DNA of 10,131 nucleotides from positions 1-10,131 of the forward strand of contig JBBTWO010000037.1 of the NCBI GenBank assembly GCA_038062745.1, read 5' to 3'. Numbering within the stretch: the stretch's first letter is position 1; the number at the start of each line of letters is the position of its first letter. The translations under genes and the position numbers were made by a program. Of the stretch, positions 1 to 6,129 are shown in pieces. The notes under the pieces were generated by a model. The model worked only from the letters and a program-made list of their open reading frames with translations. It was not told where the DNA came from and did no database searches. This DNA comes from JBBTWO01 sp038062745 (lineage in GTDB: Bacteria; Patescibacteriota; Microgenomatia; UBA8517).

Positions 1-10
1 AGGAGGTGAT
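1..10 (-). other. Ten-base match to the 16S rRNA 3' tail (anti-Shine-Dalgarno) at the window edge
   Basis: The first ten plus-strand bases, AGGAGGTGAT, are the exact complement of the conserved 16S rRNA 3' end ATCACCTCCT. Read on the minus strand, the 16S tail would lie just after the stop codon of the 247-residue gene. No other part of a 16S gene is visible in the window, so this is not a normal rRNA gene end. It could be a chance match, a strong ribosome binding site with no gene after it on the plus strand, or the distal piece of a 16S gene interrupted by inserted DNA. The sequence alone cannot decide. Confidence 0.2.
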
Positions 11-18
11 ATCTTAAA

Positions 19-762
19 TTAGCAAAAAGTTGTCCAGTCGGATGGGTAAAGCTTAGTAAGTAGCAACTCCACACCATTAGTTTCTGGTTTAATTAAGTCT
101 GCAATTATAACTAATAAATCTGCTCGTGAAGCATCCATCTTTGATAACGGAGCCAAACTAAACGGAGAATAAAGATTGTTAATCATACTTTTTATGGAAA
201 CTAAAGATTCTTCTGTGTGATTGGGATCAGCACTATCCAGAACCATTACATCATCAGTATCTAATTTCGATCTAAACCAACTTATTACTTCCTTCACTCC
301 TGCTTTATTCAAATCATCATCCAAGTTAAAAATATTTAATATTTGTTGCCACTGTTCTGCAAAACCAGGTGCGATTATATCTTTAAGTTTACTTGCCCCT
401 GCCAATGCTTCTTCGTTTGCATCAGTCATGGGAGTTGTCAATATCGTCATTATTCTTGATGAACCCATGTATTCTCTTAATGCGGGAACAATATTAGAGG
501 CAGTTCCAGTTTCCAATTCCTCATTATATTTAGCCACTTTATCCTGAACGCTCTGTTTAGTCTCAGCAGACAATGAGTCACTAAATTGCTGCCCTCTAAA
601 ATGCTCTAAATATTTCCACCACACAGAATCCATTCCTCTCAAAAAATTATCACAATATCCAATACGCTCAGCAGGAGAGGATAATTTACAATACTGATTC
701 ATGTCAAAATTGAAGTCCAACGCCCTGGGTTCTTTGTTGTTGTCTATAGTGTCTTCAGCCAT
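19..762 (-). CDS. Hypothetical protein of 247 residues, family not recognised
   Basis: I do not recognise this protein. It is soluble and acidic, with no signal peptide, membrane segment or obvious metal or nucleotide motif. It looks mostly helical, with a tryptophan pair near residues 48-49 and a lone cysteine as its last residue. The reading frame is clean for its full length and starts at an ATG with a TATAAT box 6 bases upstream, so it is probably a real gene. It lies 27 bp downstream of the tyrosine recombinase on the same strand. That position suggests a cargo or accessory gene of the same module, but no function can be assigned. Adhesin, immunity or phage-related roles cannot be excluded. 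Confidence 0.75.
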   Translation of the reverse strand: MAEDTIDNNKEPRALDFNFDMNQYCKLSSPAERIGYCDNFLRGMDSVWWKYLEHFRGQQFSDSLSAETKQSVQDKVAKYNEELETGTASNIVPALREYMGSSRIMTILTTPMTDANEEALAGASKLKDIIAPGFAEQWQQILNIFNLDDDLNKAGVKEVISWFRSKLDTDDVMVLDSADPNHTEESLVSIKSMINNLYSPFSLAPLSKMDASRADLLVIIADLIKPETNGVELLLTKLYPSDWTTFC

Positions 763-768
763 TTTTTA

Positions 769-774
769 ATTATA
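769..774 (-). promoter_or_regulatory. -10 box of the 247-residue gene
   Basis: The minus strand reads TATAAT, followed by six bases and then the ATG. No convincing -35 hexamer is found 16-18 bp upstream. Transcription starting about 7 bases after the box would begin at or next to the ATG, giving a leaderless message. Confidence 0.45.
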
Positions 775-789
775 TAGAAAGTTTAATGA

Positions 790-1749
790 TTATTTTCCAC
801 CTTTGTCATGCATGGCTTCGTGGATATCTTTCAATTGTTTGTTTGTTACGTGGGTATATATCTGGGTAGTTGAAACATTCTTGTGTCCTAACATCTCCTG
901 AACGCTTCTTAAGTCTGCTCCTGCCATCAGAAGATCTGTGGCAAATCCGTGGCGAATCGAATGAACCGTTGCATCTATTGGTAACTTAATCTTTCTTACA
1001 TATTTTTTCATCATTCTTTGCATTGATCGGGGAGTAAGTCGTGTCTTTTCATCAGGAGTAGATGGATCTATCGTGCCCTTATGTCTAATAAATAGTGGTC
1101 TAAAATGGTCTGTTCTACTATCTAGATATTTTTTAAGCCACTCACAAGATCTTTTTGAGAGGAATACAACTCTAGCCCTACCACCCTTCCCAATCACACC
1201 AAATTCCCGTTTATTGAAATCTATTCTGTCTCTATCAAGTCTTACAATTTCAGAAACACGCAATCCAGTTGAATACAATACCTCCAATATTGCTTTATCT
1301 CTTATTCCTTGTATATTGCTAAGTGTTGGTGCATTCAAAAGTCTCTCCATATGCTCACCACTTAAAAATTTAATTTGCCTGTCTGGAACTTTGGGTAAAT
1401 CAATTTTGTCAGGTGCCAATACATCAAAATCATTTTTAAGAAGCCACTTAAGGAATGATCTTAAAGCTATAGCATGATAGCTTTGAGTTCTCCTGCCCAG
1501 CAGTTCGTGTTTACCATCTGATAATTCTGCCAAGTATAGTCTGTAGTGTCTGACAGTGTCTTGGTTAATATCTTTCAGCTCGTGTCCTGATTTGTTTTTA
1601 GTTAGCCAATTATCAAACCTGGTTAAATAATGTCGGTAATTTCTTATCGTTAGGGGAGAGGAGCCTTTTTCAACTTTTAGATAATCCAAAAATTCATCAA
1701 TGTTTTTTGAAATGGGGGAGACAGGTGTGGAATTGTTGGCAGGTTCCAT
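790..1749 (-). CDS. Tyrosine recombinase/integrase, XerC/XerD type
   Basis: A 319-residue site-specific recombinase that would cut and rejoin DNA through a phosphotyrosine intermediate. An N-terminal SAM-like DNA-binding domain covers roughly residues 15-105 and the catalytic domain roughly 125-310. The full catalytic set is visible: Arg164 in TGLRVSEI, Lys188 in the GKGGRAR beta-hairpin, His263 and Arg266 in HSIRHG, His289 in LGHKNVSTTQ, and nucleophile Tyr298 in IYTHV. Length and layout match Xer proteins, so it could be the housekeeping chromosome-dimer resolvase or the integrase of a mobile element. It is separately transcribed from a strong promoter overlapping the end of the HAD gene. 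No dif or att site was identified nearby. The neighbours (unknown protein, homing endonuclease) lean towards an accessory setting. Confidence 0.95.
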   Translation of the reverse strand: MEPANNSTPVSPISKNIDEFLDYLKVEKGSSPLTIRNYRHYLTRFDNWLTKNKSGHELKDINQDTVRHYRLYLAELSDGKHELLGRRTQSYHAIALRSFLKWLLKNDFDVLAPDKIDLPKVPDRQIKFLSGEHMERLLNAPTLSNIQGIRDKAILEVLYSTGLRVSEIVRLDRDRIDFNKREFGVIGKGGRARVVFLSKRSCEWLKKYLDSRTDHFRPLFIRHKGTIDPSTPDEKTRLTPRSMQRMMKKYVRKIKLPIDATVHSIRHGFATDLLMAGADLRSVQEMLGHKNVSTTQIYTHVTNKQLKDIHEAMHDKGGK

Positions 1750-1758
1750 CTATATATA

Positions 1759-1787
1759 ATATTAATCTCGCAAATAGAGGTTGTCAA
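1759..1787 (-). promoter_or_regulatory. Promoter of the tyrosine recombinase gene
   Basis: On the minus strand a perfect TTGACA (1782-1787) is followed by 17 bp and TATAAT-like TAATAT (1759-1764). The ATG comes only 9 bases after the -10 box, so the transcript would have a 5' leader of about 2-4 bases. The -35 box overlaps the stop codon of the HAD gene. This is the best sigma-70-type promoter in the window. Confidence 0.75.
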
Positions 1788-2506
1788 TAATGTGCGACAT
1801 TGGCTAGTCGTTTAAGAATTCTCCAGGTGTACCACATATTTCTGGCTCCATTCGAATTGTTAATCTCAATTACTCTTGGGTGAGGAAATTTCCCAATATC
1901 TTGCTTGTAAGCCAAATATACAGCTATAGCCTCGGGGTTACTCTCAATTGTGGCTCTAACATGGTCAATTGAATCATCAAACAATACATTATTTCCTACA
2001 GTCTGAGCCTTGAATTTAGACCCATCAACCGTATGATCTGACCTGATACTTACCTTCTTTACCCAGGGCGCAAAATTACCAAGCAAAGCATGTGTACATT
2101 CCGCTAATTCAGGAATTCGTGAGGTAACAATTTCTTGTTCAAATCCAGCTGCATCCAACATTTGCATCACAAACTGTGCACCAGCCACATCTGGAGCTTT
2201 AGATAATACATCAGAATCAGTCCAATATGTCCATTCATATTTATTCATCTGCCCATAATCCAGATTAAGATCTGATCTACGATTTAGTAATATTTCAGTT
2301 ATTCCATTAAAACCAATAACTTCTTCAGGTTTTATTAAAATTCCAAAATCATTTTTTACACATTCCAAAACACTATCTAAAGAATTTTTACAAGTTCCAT
2401 CAATATCCCAAAAAATTTTTCGATCGCCAAATAATCTTTGAAGTCCTAAAATAGTTTTTTGGTCTGGATACCTTGGCAGGTCAACTTTTGGAATTTCAAT
2501 TGACAT
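1784..2506 (-). CDS. HAD-fold phosphatase, 5'(3')-deoxyribonucleotidase-like
   Basis: A 240-residue soluble protein with the signature of the haloacid dehalogenase superfamily. Motif I is FWDIDGT, with nucleophile Asp34 and acid/base Asp36. Motif II is IVTSR around Thr128. A motif III lysine lies at 164 or 166, and the motif IV acidic pair Asp177-Asp178 is in VLFDDS. The C1-cap size and the K-to-LFDD spacing resemble NT5C-type 5'(3')-deoxyribonucleotidases, which remove phosphate from nucleoside monophosphates. The substrate is an inference; other small phosphomonoesters are possible. It is a stand-alone gene with its own -10 box. Its 3' end overlaps the recombinase promoter. In an accessory region, a nucleotide phosphatase could serve nucleotide salvage or act as element cargo. 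Confidence 0.8.
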   Translation of the reverse strand: MSIEIPKVDLPRYPDQKTILGLQRLFGDRKIFWDIDGTCKNSLDSVLECVKNDFGILIKPEEVIGFNGITEILLNRRSDLNLDYGQMNKYEWTYWTDSDVLSKAPDVAGAQFVMQMLDAAGFEQEIVTSRIPELAECTHALLGNFAPWVKKVSIRSDHTVDGSKFKAQTVGNNVLFDDSIDHVRATIESNPEAIAVYLAYKQDIGKFPHPRVIEINNSNGARNMWYTWRILKRLANVAHY

Positions 2507-2514
2507 TACCAGAA

Positions 2515-2542
2515 ATTATAATCACTAACTTAAAATTAGCAA
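2515..2542 (-). promoter_or_regulatory. Promoter of the HAD phosphatase gene
   Basis: The minus strand has a perfect TATAAT (2515-2520) 8 bases before the ATG, with a weaker TTGCTA (2537-2542) 16 bp upstream as a possible -35 box. The short distance again implies a leaderless or nearly leaderless message. Confidence 0.5.
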
Positions 2543-2544
2543 AT

Positions 2545-2566
2545 TTTGAGGCTAATTTGAGGCTAA
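2545..2566 (+). repeat. Perfect 11-bp tandem repeat upstream of the HAD gene
   Basis: TTTGAGGCTAA occurs twice in a row (2545-2555 and 2556-2566). It lies just upstream of the presumed -35 region of the HAD gene, where a tandem operator or activator site could sit. The sequence AATTTGAGGC inside it (2554-2563) recurs as its exact reverse complement at 3507-3516, on the far side of the endonuclease gene. Confidence 0.6.
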
Positions 2567-2914
2567 AACCTCACCAAATCGATTTTAAGGCCTGTCTGAC
2601 TTCTTATCCATATACTTAATCATCTTCTGAAGGCTGATTTGCCCATTTAAGTGTTTAATAACTAATTTATGCCATTACGGAAATATTTTAAAGGCGCATA
2701 TTTTCCAGGGGAGACGGGGGAGACCTCTTAAGGCTAAAGACATATAAACACCATAAAGAACAAGAGCTGGTCAAAAAGAGAGTATTTAGTAAGGTTCTAA
2801 AATAAATATAAAAAAATAATAAAAGAGAAAAATTAATTAACATATGATAAGAAAGACCAACCCCTCTGCTCACTTGATATAATGCGTCGCAAAATTGATA
2901 ATGTACGAACAATA
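2567..2914. other. Non-coding, AT-rich stretch between the HAD and endonuclease genes
   Basis: I see no convincing gene here. A 78-codon minus-strand frame beginning inside the end of the endonuclease gene has a composition dominated by AT-rich codons and is probably spurious. A 30-codon minus-strand stretch between stops (2585-2674) looks protein-like (…NGQISLQKMIKYMDKKSDRP) but has no upstream start; it might be the tail of a decayed gene. No tRNA or rRNA signature was seen. A plus-strand extended -10 (TTGATATAAT, 2874-2883) has no real gene after it. Confidence 0.5.
2884..2895 (+). repeat. Left inverted repeat flanking the homing endonuclease gene
   Basis: GCGTCGCAAAAT here matches the minus-strand sequence GCGACGCAAAAT at 3548-3559 in 11 of 12 positions. 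The two copies face inward around the endonuclease gene and its promoter, about 650 bp apart. The left copy lies 19 bp beyond the stop codon. Confidence 0.45.
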
Positions 2915-3418
2915 TTATTTCCATTTAAATGCTTTATCTCTCTCACTTTTATATTCTTTCATTAGATCTCGAATCTCATCCAATCTTTTGAGATCGATAT
3001 CATTCCAGTCAACTTTGACAAAACCCCTCACTCCAGGAAATTGATTCAAGTGTTTTCTTTTGTTTCTCTTGATAATAGCCACAGCTTCTTTCCATAATTC
3101 AAAGTCGTTTGCCTTTTTACCATATAATTTATGCCTAGTAAAAAATGGTGCCACGGTATCTACAAGTTCATCTGTGTTTTGAACCTGATACCTGACTGTG
3201 GATCCTGTATAACTTATATTGCCAACACCTAATGTTTCTTTAACAGACTCAAGAAGTATATGGTCATCGTGACGCATGACAATAGAAAAATTAGCATGCC
3301 ATCTGAAGTAGGATGGAGAATTTTTTCTATCTTTTTTGGCATCACGTCTAAAGCTCACGGAGAAGCAGCCTTCACCATCTACAAGACCTGCAATATAATC
3401 ATCGGGCAGAATGTTCAC
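2915..3418 (-). CDS. LAGLIDADG homing endonuclease (single motif)
   Basis: A 167-residue protein with one LAGLIDADG motif at residues 8-17 (YIAGLVDGEG), including the metal-binding acidic residue Asp14 and Glu16, followed by the typical CFSVSF strand. The middle and C-terminal part (a 'hhLLESVKETLG.GNI' segment, then a 'FFTRHKLYGKKANDFELWKE' type segment) fits the LAGLIDADG_1 family. One motif means it should act as a homodimer on a near-palindromic site of about 20 bp. Such enzymes usually sit in group I introns, often in rRNA genes of this lineage, but no rRNA or interrupted gene exons are visible around this one, so it looks free-standing. The start is GTG, chosen because it lies 8 bases after a good -10 box. 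Confidence 0.9.
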   Translation of the reverse strand: MNILPDDYIAGLVDGEGCFSVSFRRDAKKDRKNSPSYFRWHANFSIVMRHDDHILLESVKETLGVGNISYTGSTVRYQVQNTDELVDTVAPFFTRHKLYGKKANDFELWKEAVAIIKRNKRKHLNQFPGVRGFVKVDWNDIDLKRLDEIRDLMKEYKSERDKAFKWK

Positions 3419-3426
3419 AATAAATT

Positions 3427-3456
3427 AGTATATATTTAGTTTTATATTGGGGTCAA
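3427..3456 (-). promoter_or_regulatory. Promoter of the homing endonuclease gene
   Basis: On the minus strand TTGACC (3451-3456) is followed by 18 bp and TATACT (3427-3432), each 5 of 6 to consensus. The GTG start follows after 8 bases, so the message would be leaderless or nearly so. A free-standing promoter argues that the gene is expressed by itself and not only as part of an intron-bearing transcript. Confidence 0.65.
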
Positions 3457-3506
3457 GTTTGGAGGGATAGCACTCCTCCAAGTAGACTGGTAGTTATCCA
3501 CAGTTG

Positions 3507-3516
3507 GCCTCAAATT
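3507..3516 (-). repeat. Inverted partner of the HAD-upstream repeat
   Basis: GCCTCAAATT is the exact reverse complement of AATTTGAGGC at 2554-2563. It lies about 90 bp upstream of the endonuclease start. A ten-base match in AT-rich DNA can arise by chance, so its role is unproven. Confidence 0.3.
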
Positions 3517-3543
3517 GAGTATCAAACTATATCATTTAGCTTC

Positions 3544-3637
3544 GGGTATTTTGCGTCGCTATTCGTGAAAACTTCTTTTCACTCCGTGAAAATATGGAAA
3601 CAATACCCTATAATTAGAGGGTGCTTTTAAGCCCCTC
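3544..3637. other. Structured intergenic region with overlapping, competing hairpins
   Basis: Several inverted repeats share arms. GTGAAAA (3565-3571), TTTTCAC (3576-3582) and GTGAAAA (3586-3592) allow two mutually exclusive 7-bp hairpins with loops of 4 and 3. GGGTATT (3544-3550) can enclose them by pairing with AATACCC (3602-3608). ACCCT within the same segment (3605-3609) can instead pair with AGGGT (3618-3622), which in turn competes with the 3617-3637 hairpin. This could be a structured RNA, a 3' UTR or terminator of the operon ending at 3674, or a mobile-repeat end. It also contains the right inverted repeat (3548-3559) shared with 2884-2895. Its strand and transcription are unknown. 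Confidence 0.5.
3617..3637 (-). terminator. Hairpin downstream of the seven-gene operon, possible terminator
   Basis: The minus strand can fold GAGGG-GCT, loop TAAA, AGC-(A bulge)-CCCTC, about 36 bp beyond the last stop codon of the operon. It lacks a following T-tract on the minus strand, so it is not a classical intrinsic terminator. It may protect the 3' end of the message or be part of the larger structured region. Confidence 0.3.
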
Positions 3638-3673
3638 CTCTCTTCCCTAGTCAGGATGCAAGGCCAATTTTTT

Positions 3674-4444
3674 TCAGACTCCCCAAGAAGTAGCAAACAA
3701 CATTGCAATAAAGACTACTATCCCAATAGTTAAGTATTCCCTTACCGTGGTCTTAAAAAGTTTACCCTCAATACTCGCCTGTCCTAAACCTAACAAAACA
3801 TATACAGCGATAGTTAAAAACAATGACCCAACAACGACAGTGACCGGCCAAAAAAACAGCAATGTTGCTACTTGAACTATGCCAAGGGCTAAAACAAGGG
3901 ATTTTTTGACTATACTAGCCTCAAGTTTGCTATCCAAATCGCTGGCCCATAACCCTTGCAAGAAAAGTAAGAATGAAGTTGTAAACACTAATGGTAGAAC
4001 TAACAACAAGTTTACTCTCAAAGAAAAAACAGCATCAAATACCAAGAAAGCTGTTAATAGTGTTAAAACAAATCCAACTCCCTTGGCCGCTCGCATTAAA
4101 GCAATGTTTCTAATTGCTGAGACAGAATAAATATTGGCAGTTAATGCTAAAGCATATATTCCTACTCCGTAGGTAATAATAACTGGGATTCTAGCAATAA
4201 CTACTGAAGGAAGGAGAAACCAAAAGATACCAACTCCCAAAGTAAACAACACTGGAAGTACTAAAGTTAACAGTGTTGCATTTAACCCCAGTCCTTCCCA
4301 CAATCCCCAAATAAATCCAAGTAGCGTCGCAATCGATAAAGCACCTATTGCCCAGAAACGGTAGCTATTATCTAAAAAGTTTATCCCTAGAAATCCAAAT
4401 GAGAGAGCAATAGCAGTAATTACAAATTTTTGTCTTTTGGTCAT
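3674..4444 (-). CDS. Conserved-looking polytopic membrane protein, unknown function
   Basis: A 256-residue, very hydrophobic protein with about eight predicted membrane-spanning helices, short loops and no recognisable catalytic or transport motif. The N-terminus (MTKRQK) is positively charged before the first helix, consistent with N-in topology. The start ATG lies 15 bp after the yebC stop, preceded by a weak purine stretch, so it is probably co-transcribed with yebC and is the last gene of the operon. I cannot assign a function; I would compare it with uncharacterised inner membrane proteins found near yebC in related genomes, which is a guess from context and not from sequence. Confidence 0.8.
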   Translation of the reverse strand: MTKRQKFVITAIALSFGFLGINFLDNSYRFWAIGALSIATLLGFIWGLWEGLGLNATLLTLVLPVLFTLGVGIFWFLLPSVVIARIPVIITYGVGIYALALTANIYSVSAIRNIALMRAAKGVGFVLTLLTAFLVFDAVFSLRVNLLLVLPLVFTTSFLLFLQGLWASDLDSKLEASIVKKSLVLALGIVQVATLLFFWPVTVVVGSLFLTIAVYVLLGLGQASIEGKLFKTTVREYLTIGIVVFIAMLFATSWGV

Positions 4445-4459
4445 TTTTCCAGTTTCGTC

Positions 4460-5173
4460 TTAAAGCTTGGCATTGTCAAACACTTTCTGAACATCGTCAT
4501 GTTCTTCCAATGCATCCAATAGATCAACTATCTTTTGAGCCATTTCTTCATCCTCAATTTCAACAAAAGTTTTTGGCTTCATGATTAGTTCGCTTGAAAG
4601 CACGGTTTGGCCAGAAGCAATAATTCTTTGTTTTACTTGGGAAGTTTGAGATGGTTCAACATACACATGTAGTACTTGCCCTGTATCCTCAATGTCTGCC
4701 GCTCCCTCATCAATTAATTCCAACATTTGACTATCTACATCAGCTTTTTTTTGTAAAACAATTAAGCCTTTATGATCAAAGTTATATGCCACAGATCCAG
4801 ATCCCCCAAGTGTCCCTCCCCTTTTTTCAAAAAGAGTTTTAAATTCCGCTATCGTGCGGTTTTTATTGTCAGTTGCAGCCTCGATAATAATAGCCACACC
4901 CGCTGGCCCAAAACCTTCATAGGTAGCTTCAAACAAGTCTCCCGATTCCGCAGCTTTATTAATTGCTCGCTCAATATTTTCTTTAGGCATAGAAATTGCT
5001 CGAGCCTTTTCAATAGCATCTTTTAACCTAAAATTTGCTTCAGGGTTTGGACCACCGCCTGTTTTTGCGGCAATGGTAATAATTCTGGCAACTTTGGAGA
5101 AAAGTTTGCCTCGAGCTTGGTCTTTTACTTCCTTGGCTCGATGGATTGTCGACCACTTGCTGTGTCCGCTCAT
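4460..5173 (-). CDS. yebC: YebC/PmpR/TACO1 family protein
   Basis: A cytoplasmic protein of 237 residues from the family start MSGHSKWSTIHRAKE. It carries the classic three-domain YebC features: the basic helical N-terminus (KLFSKVARIITIAAKTGGGPNPEANFRL begins within it), then YEGFGPAGVAIIIEA, then the TDNKNRT and FEKRGGTLGGSGSVAY blocks. The family was long described as a transcriptional regulator; more recent work on bacterial and mitochondrial (TACO1) members points to a translation factor that relieves ribosome stalling at difficult sequences such as polyproline. A GTG 18 bases upstream (5191) is in frame, but a TATAAT box lies within that extension, and all family members start at MSGHSKW, so I choose 5173. 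It follows the LCP-like gene by 26 bp. Confidence 0.97.
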   Translation of the reverse strand: MSGHSKWSTIHRAKEVKDQARGKLFSKVARIITIAAKTGGGPNPEANFRLKDAIEKARAISMPKENIERAINKAAESGDLFEATYEGFGPAGVAIIIEAATDNKNRTIAEFKTLFEKRGGTLGGSGSVAYNFDHKGLIVLQKKADVDSQMLELIDEGAADIEDTGQVLHVYVEPSQTSQVKQRIIASGQTVLSSELIMKPKTFVEIEDEEMAQKIVDLLDALEEHDDVQKVFDNAKL

Positions 5174-5179
5174 GATGCT

Positions 5180-5185
5180 ATTATA
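5180..5185 (-). promoter_or_regulatory. Possible internal -10 box for yebC
   Basis: The minus strand reads TATAAT six bases before the yebC ATG. No good -35 box is seen. If active, it would give yebC and the following membrane gene a separate leaderless transcript inside the larger operon. Confidence 0.4.
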
Positions 5186-5199
5186 TACCACATTTTCAT

Positions 5200-6129
5200 C
5201 TAGAAGCGCCTGAAGAATTCTTCTCCAACAAGCAGCTGGATACCTGTTTGATTATTCTTAATTTCTGTTTTGCAATTGAATACCTCAGCGATTTTTTTTG
5301 CAGTTAAATTCCCTTGTGAGACGATTTTGCAATTGAATACCAGGTCTTGGGTAAGAAGTTCGAGGGAGGTAACTTTAACTCCCAAAATCTGGATTATCTC
5401 CCCAAGCTTTTGAACTTCTTGCATCCTACTTCTGGGGTAGAAAATTGAAACGCCAATGTTTTCTTCTGATATCCTTGCGTCTGCAAAATAAGCTGAAATC
5501 TGAGCCACAGATAGGTCACGCACTTCATATCCCAAACTGCCGTCAGAAAGTTTAGTACGAATCAGTAAGGGAGTCTGAGACAAATCAATTTCGTTTCTTT
5601 GGGGACTTTTGACGCTTTGGGCAAAAAAAGCAATTCCAATTCGATCCTTTAAAGAAAGATTGGTTTTGTAGGCTCCAATTACTGACTGCCAAATTGCCAG
5701 ATTATTATCTTTTGTGAATCCAAGTGCCCCCATGTCGGCCCATCCTTCAGTTGGCAAGCGAAGTGTTTTAGTTACTGTTTCGGAAATTATGCTTCCGCCA
5801 ATTTTTTCATTTTCTCCCAATTTCCAAACACTACCTATTTTCCATTCTCCCAGTTGCCTGGCAACATCTACTTGGGTGTTAGCAGGAACAGTTATAACTG
5901 TTATTGACTCAGTTTGAGGGTCAAACACAGACAATTTCACTGCTCCACTCTTGTCTTGTATTGCCAATGCCAGACGAGATTTGCCATCCCAATATTTGGC
6001 TGGAACAAGAATTAAGTAGGCAATAAAAACAAGTGTTATAAATCCAAAAAAACCAAGTAAGTATCTCCAAAAACTTTTGCTAGTTTTTGGTTTTCTTTTT
6101 TGGGCAGTTCTGTGTGATTTAATGGGCAT
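5200..6129 (-). CDS. Membrane-anchored LytR/CpsA/Psr-like protein with degenerate catalytic motif
   Basis: A 309-residue protein with a basic N-terminal tail (residues 1-18), one membrane helix (about 20-44) and a large extracytoplasmic part. Residues 50-140 follow the order of an LCP domain: strand LALAIQDK, 'LSVFDPQTESITVITVP', then a GG-SE-VTKTLRLP stretch and a short 'W-DMGALGF'. The C-terminus (about 250-309) resembles the LytR_C domain, ending in LLVGEEF. LCP enzymes transfer glycopolymers to peptidoglycan using an arginine in a PRD-type motif; here the matching place reads VPANTQV (81-87), so catalysis is doubtful. It overlaps the antiporter gene by 11 bp. The LCP assignment is by pattern and remains moderate; a divergent structural or binding protein is the alternative. 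Confidence 0.6.
   Translation of the reverse strand: MPIKSHRTAQKRKPKTSKSFWRYLLGFFGFITLVFIAYLILVPAKYWDGKSRLALAIQDKSGAVKLSVFDPQTESITVITVPANTQVDVARQLGEWKIGSVWKLGENEKIGGSIISETVTKTLRLPTEGWADMGALGFTKDNNLAIWQSVIGAYKTNLSLKDRIGIAFFAQSVKSPQRNEIDLSQTPLLIRTKLSDGSLGYEVRDLSVAQISAYFADARISEENIGVSIFYPRSRMQEVQKLGEIIQILGVKVTSLELLTQDLVFNCKIVSQGNLTAKKIAEVFNCKTEIKNNQTGIQLLVGEEFFRRF

Noticed and set aside
2585..2674. 30-codon protein-like stretch on the minus strand between two stops
   Set aside because: It has no start codon near its beginning and no homologue that I recognise. It may be a decayed gene tail, but the evidence is too thin to call a pseudogene.
2688..2924. 78-codon minus-strand reading frame
   Set aside because: It starts inside the end of the endonuclease gene in another frame, runs through AT-rich DNA, and its residues (many F, L, Y, S) reflect base composition. 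No -10 box or ribosome binding site fits it.
2882..2965. 27-codon plus-strand frame with an extended -10 TTGATATAAT just upstream
   Set aside because: The ATG overlaps the -10 box itself and the frame lies antisense to the end of the endonuclease gene.
3494..3502. Perfect DnaA box TTATCCACA in the gap upstream of the endonuclease gene
   Set aside because: Only one exact copy is seen (a near copy, TTATCCATA, lies around 2606). No cluster of boxes, dnaA or dnaN is present, so an origin is not supported.
2507..3673. Group I or group II intron carrying the endonuclease gene
   Set aside because: No exon halves, rRNA or tRNA sequence, or conserved intron core could be recognised on either side, and the gene has its own promoter.
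5174..5191. GTG start for yebC six codons upstream
   Set aside because: The family begins at MSGHSKW and a TATAAT box lies within the extension.
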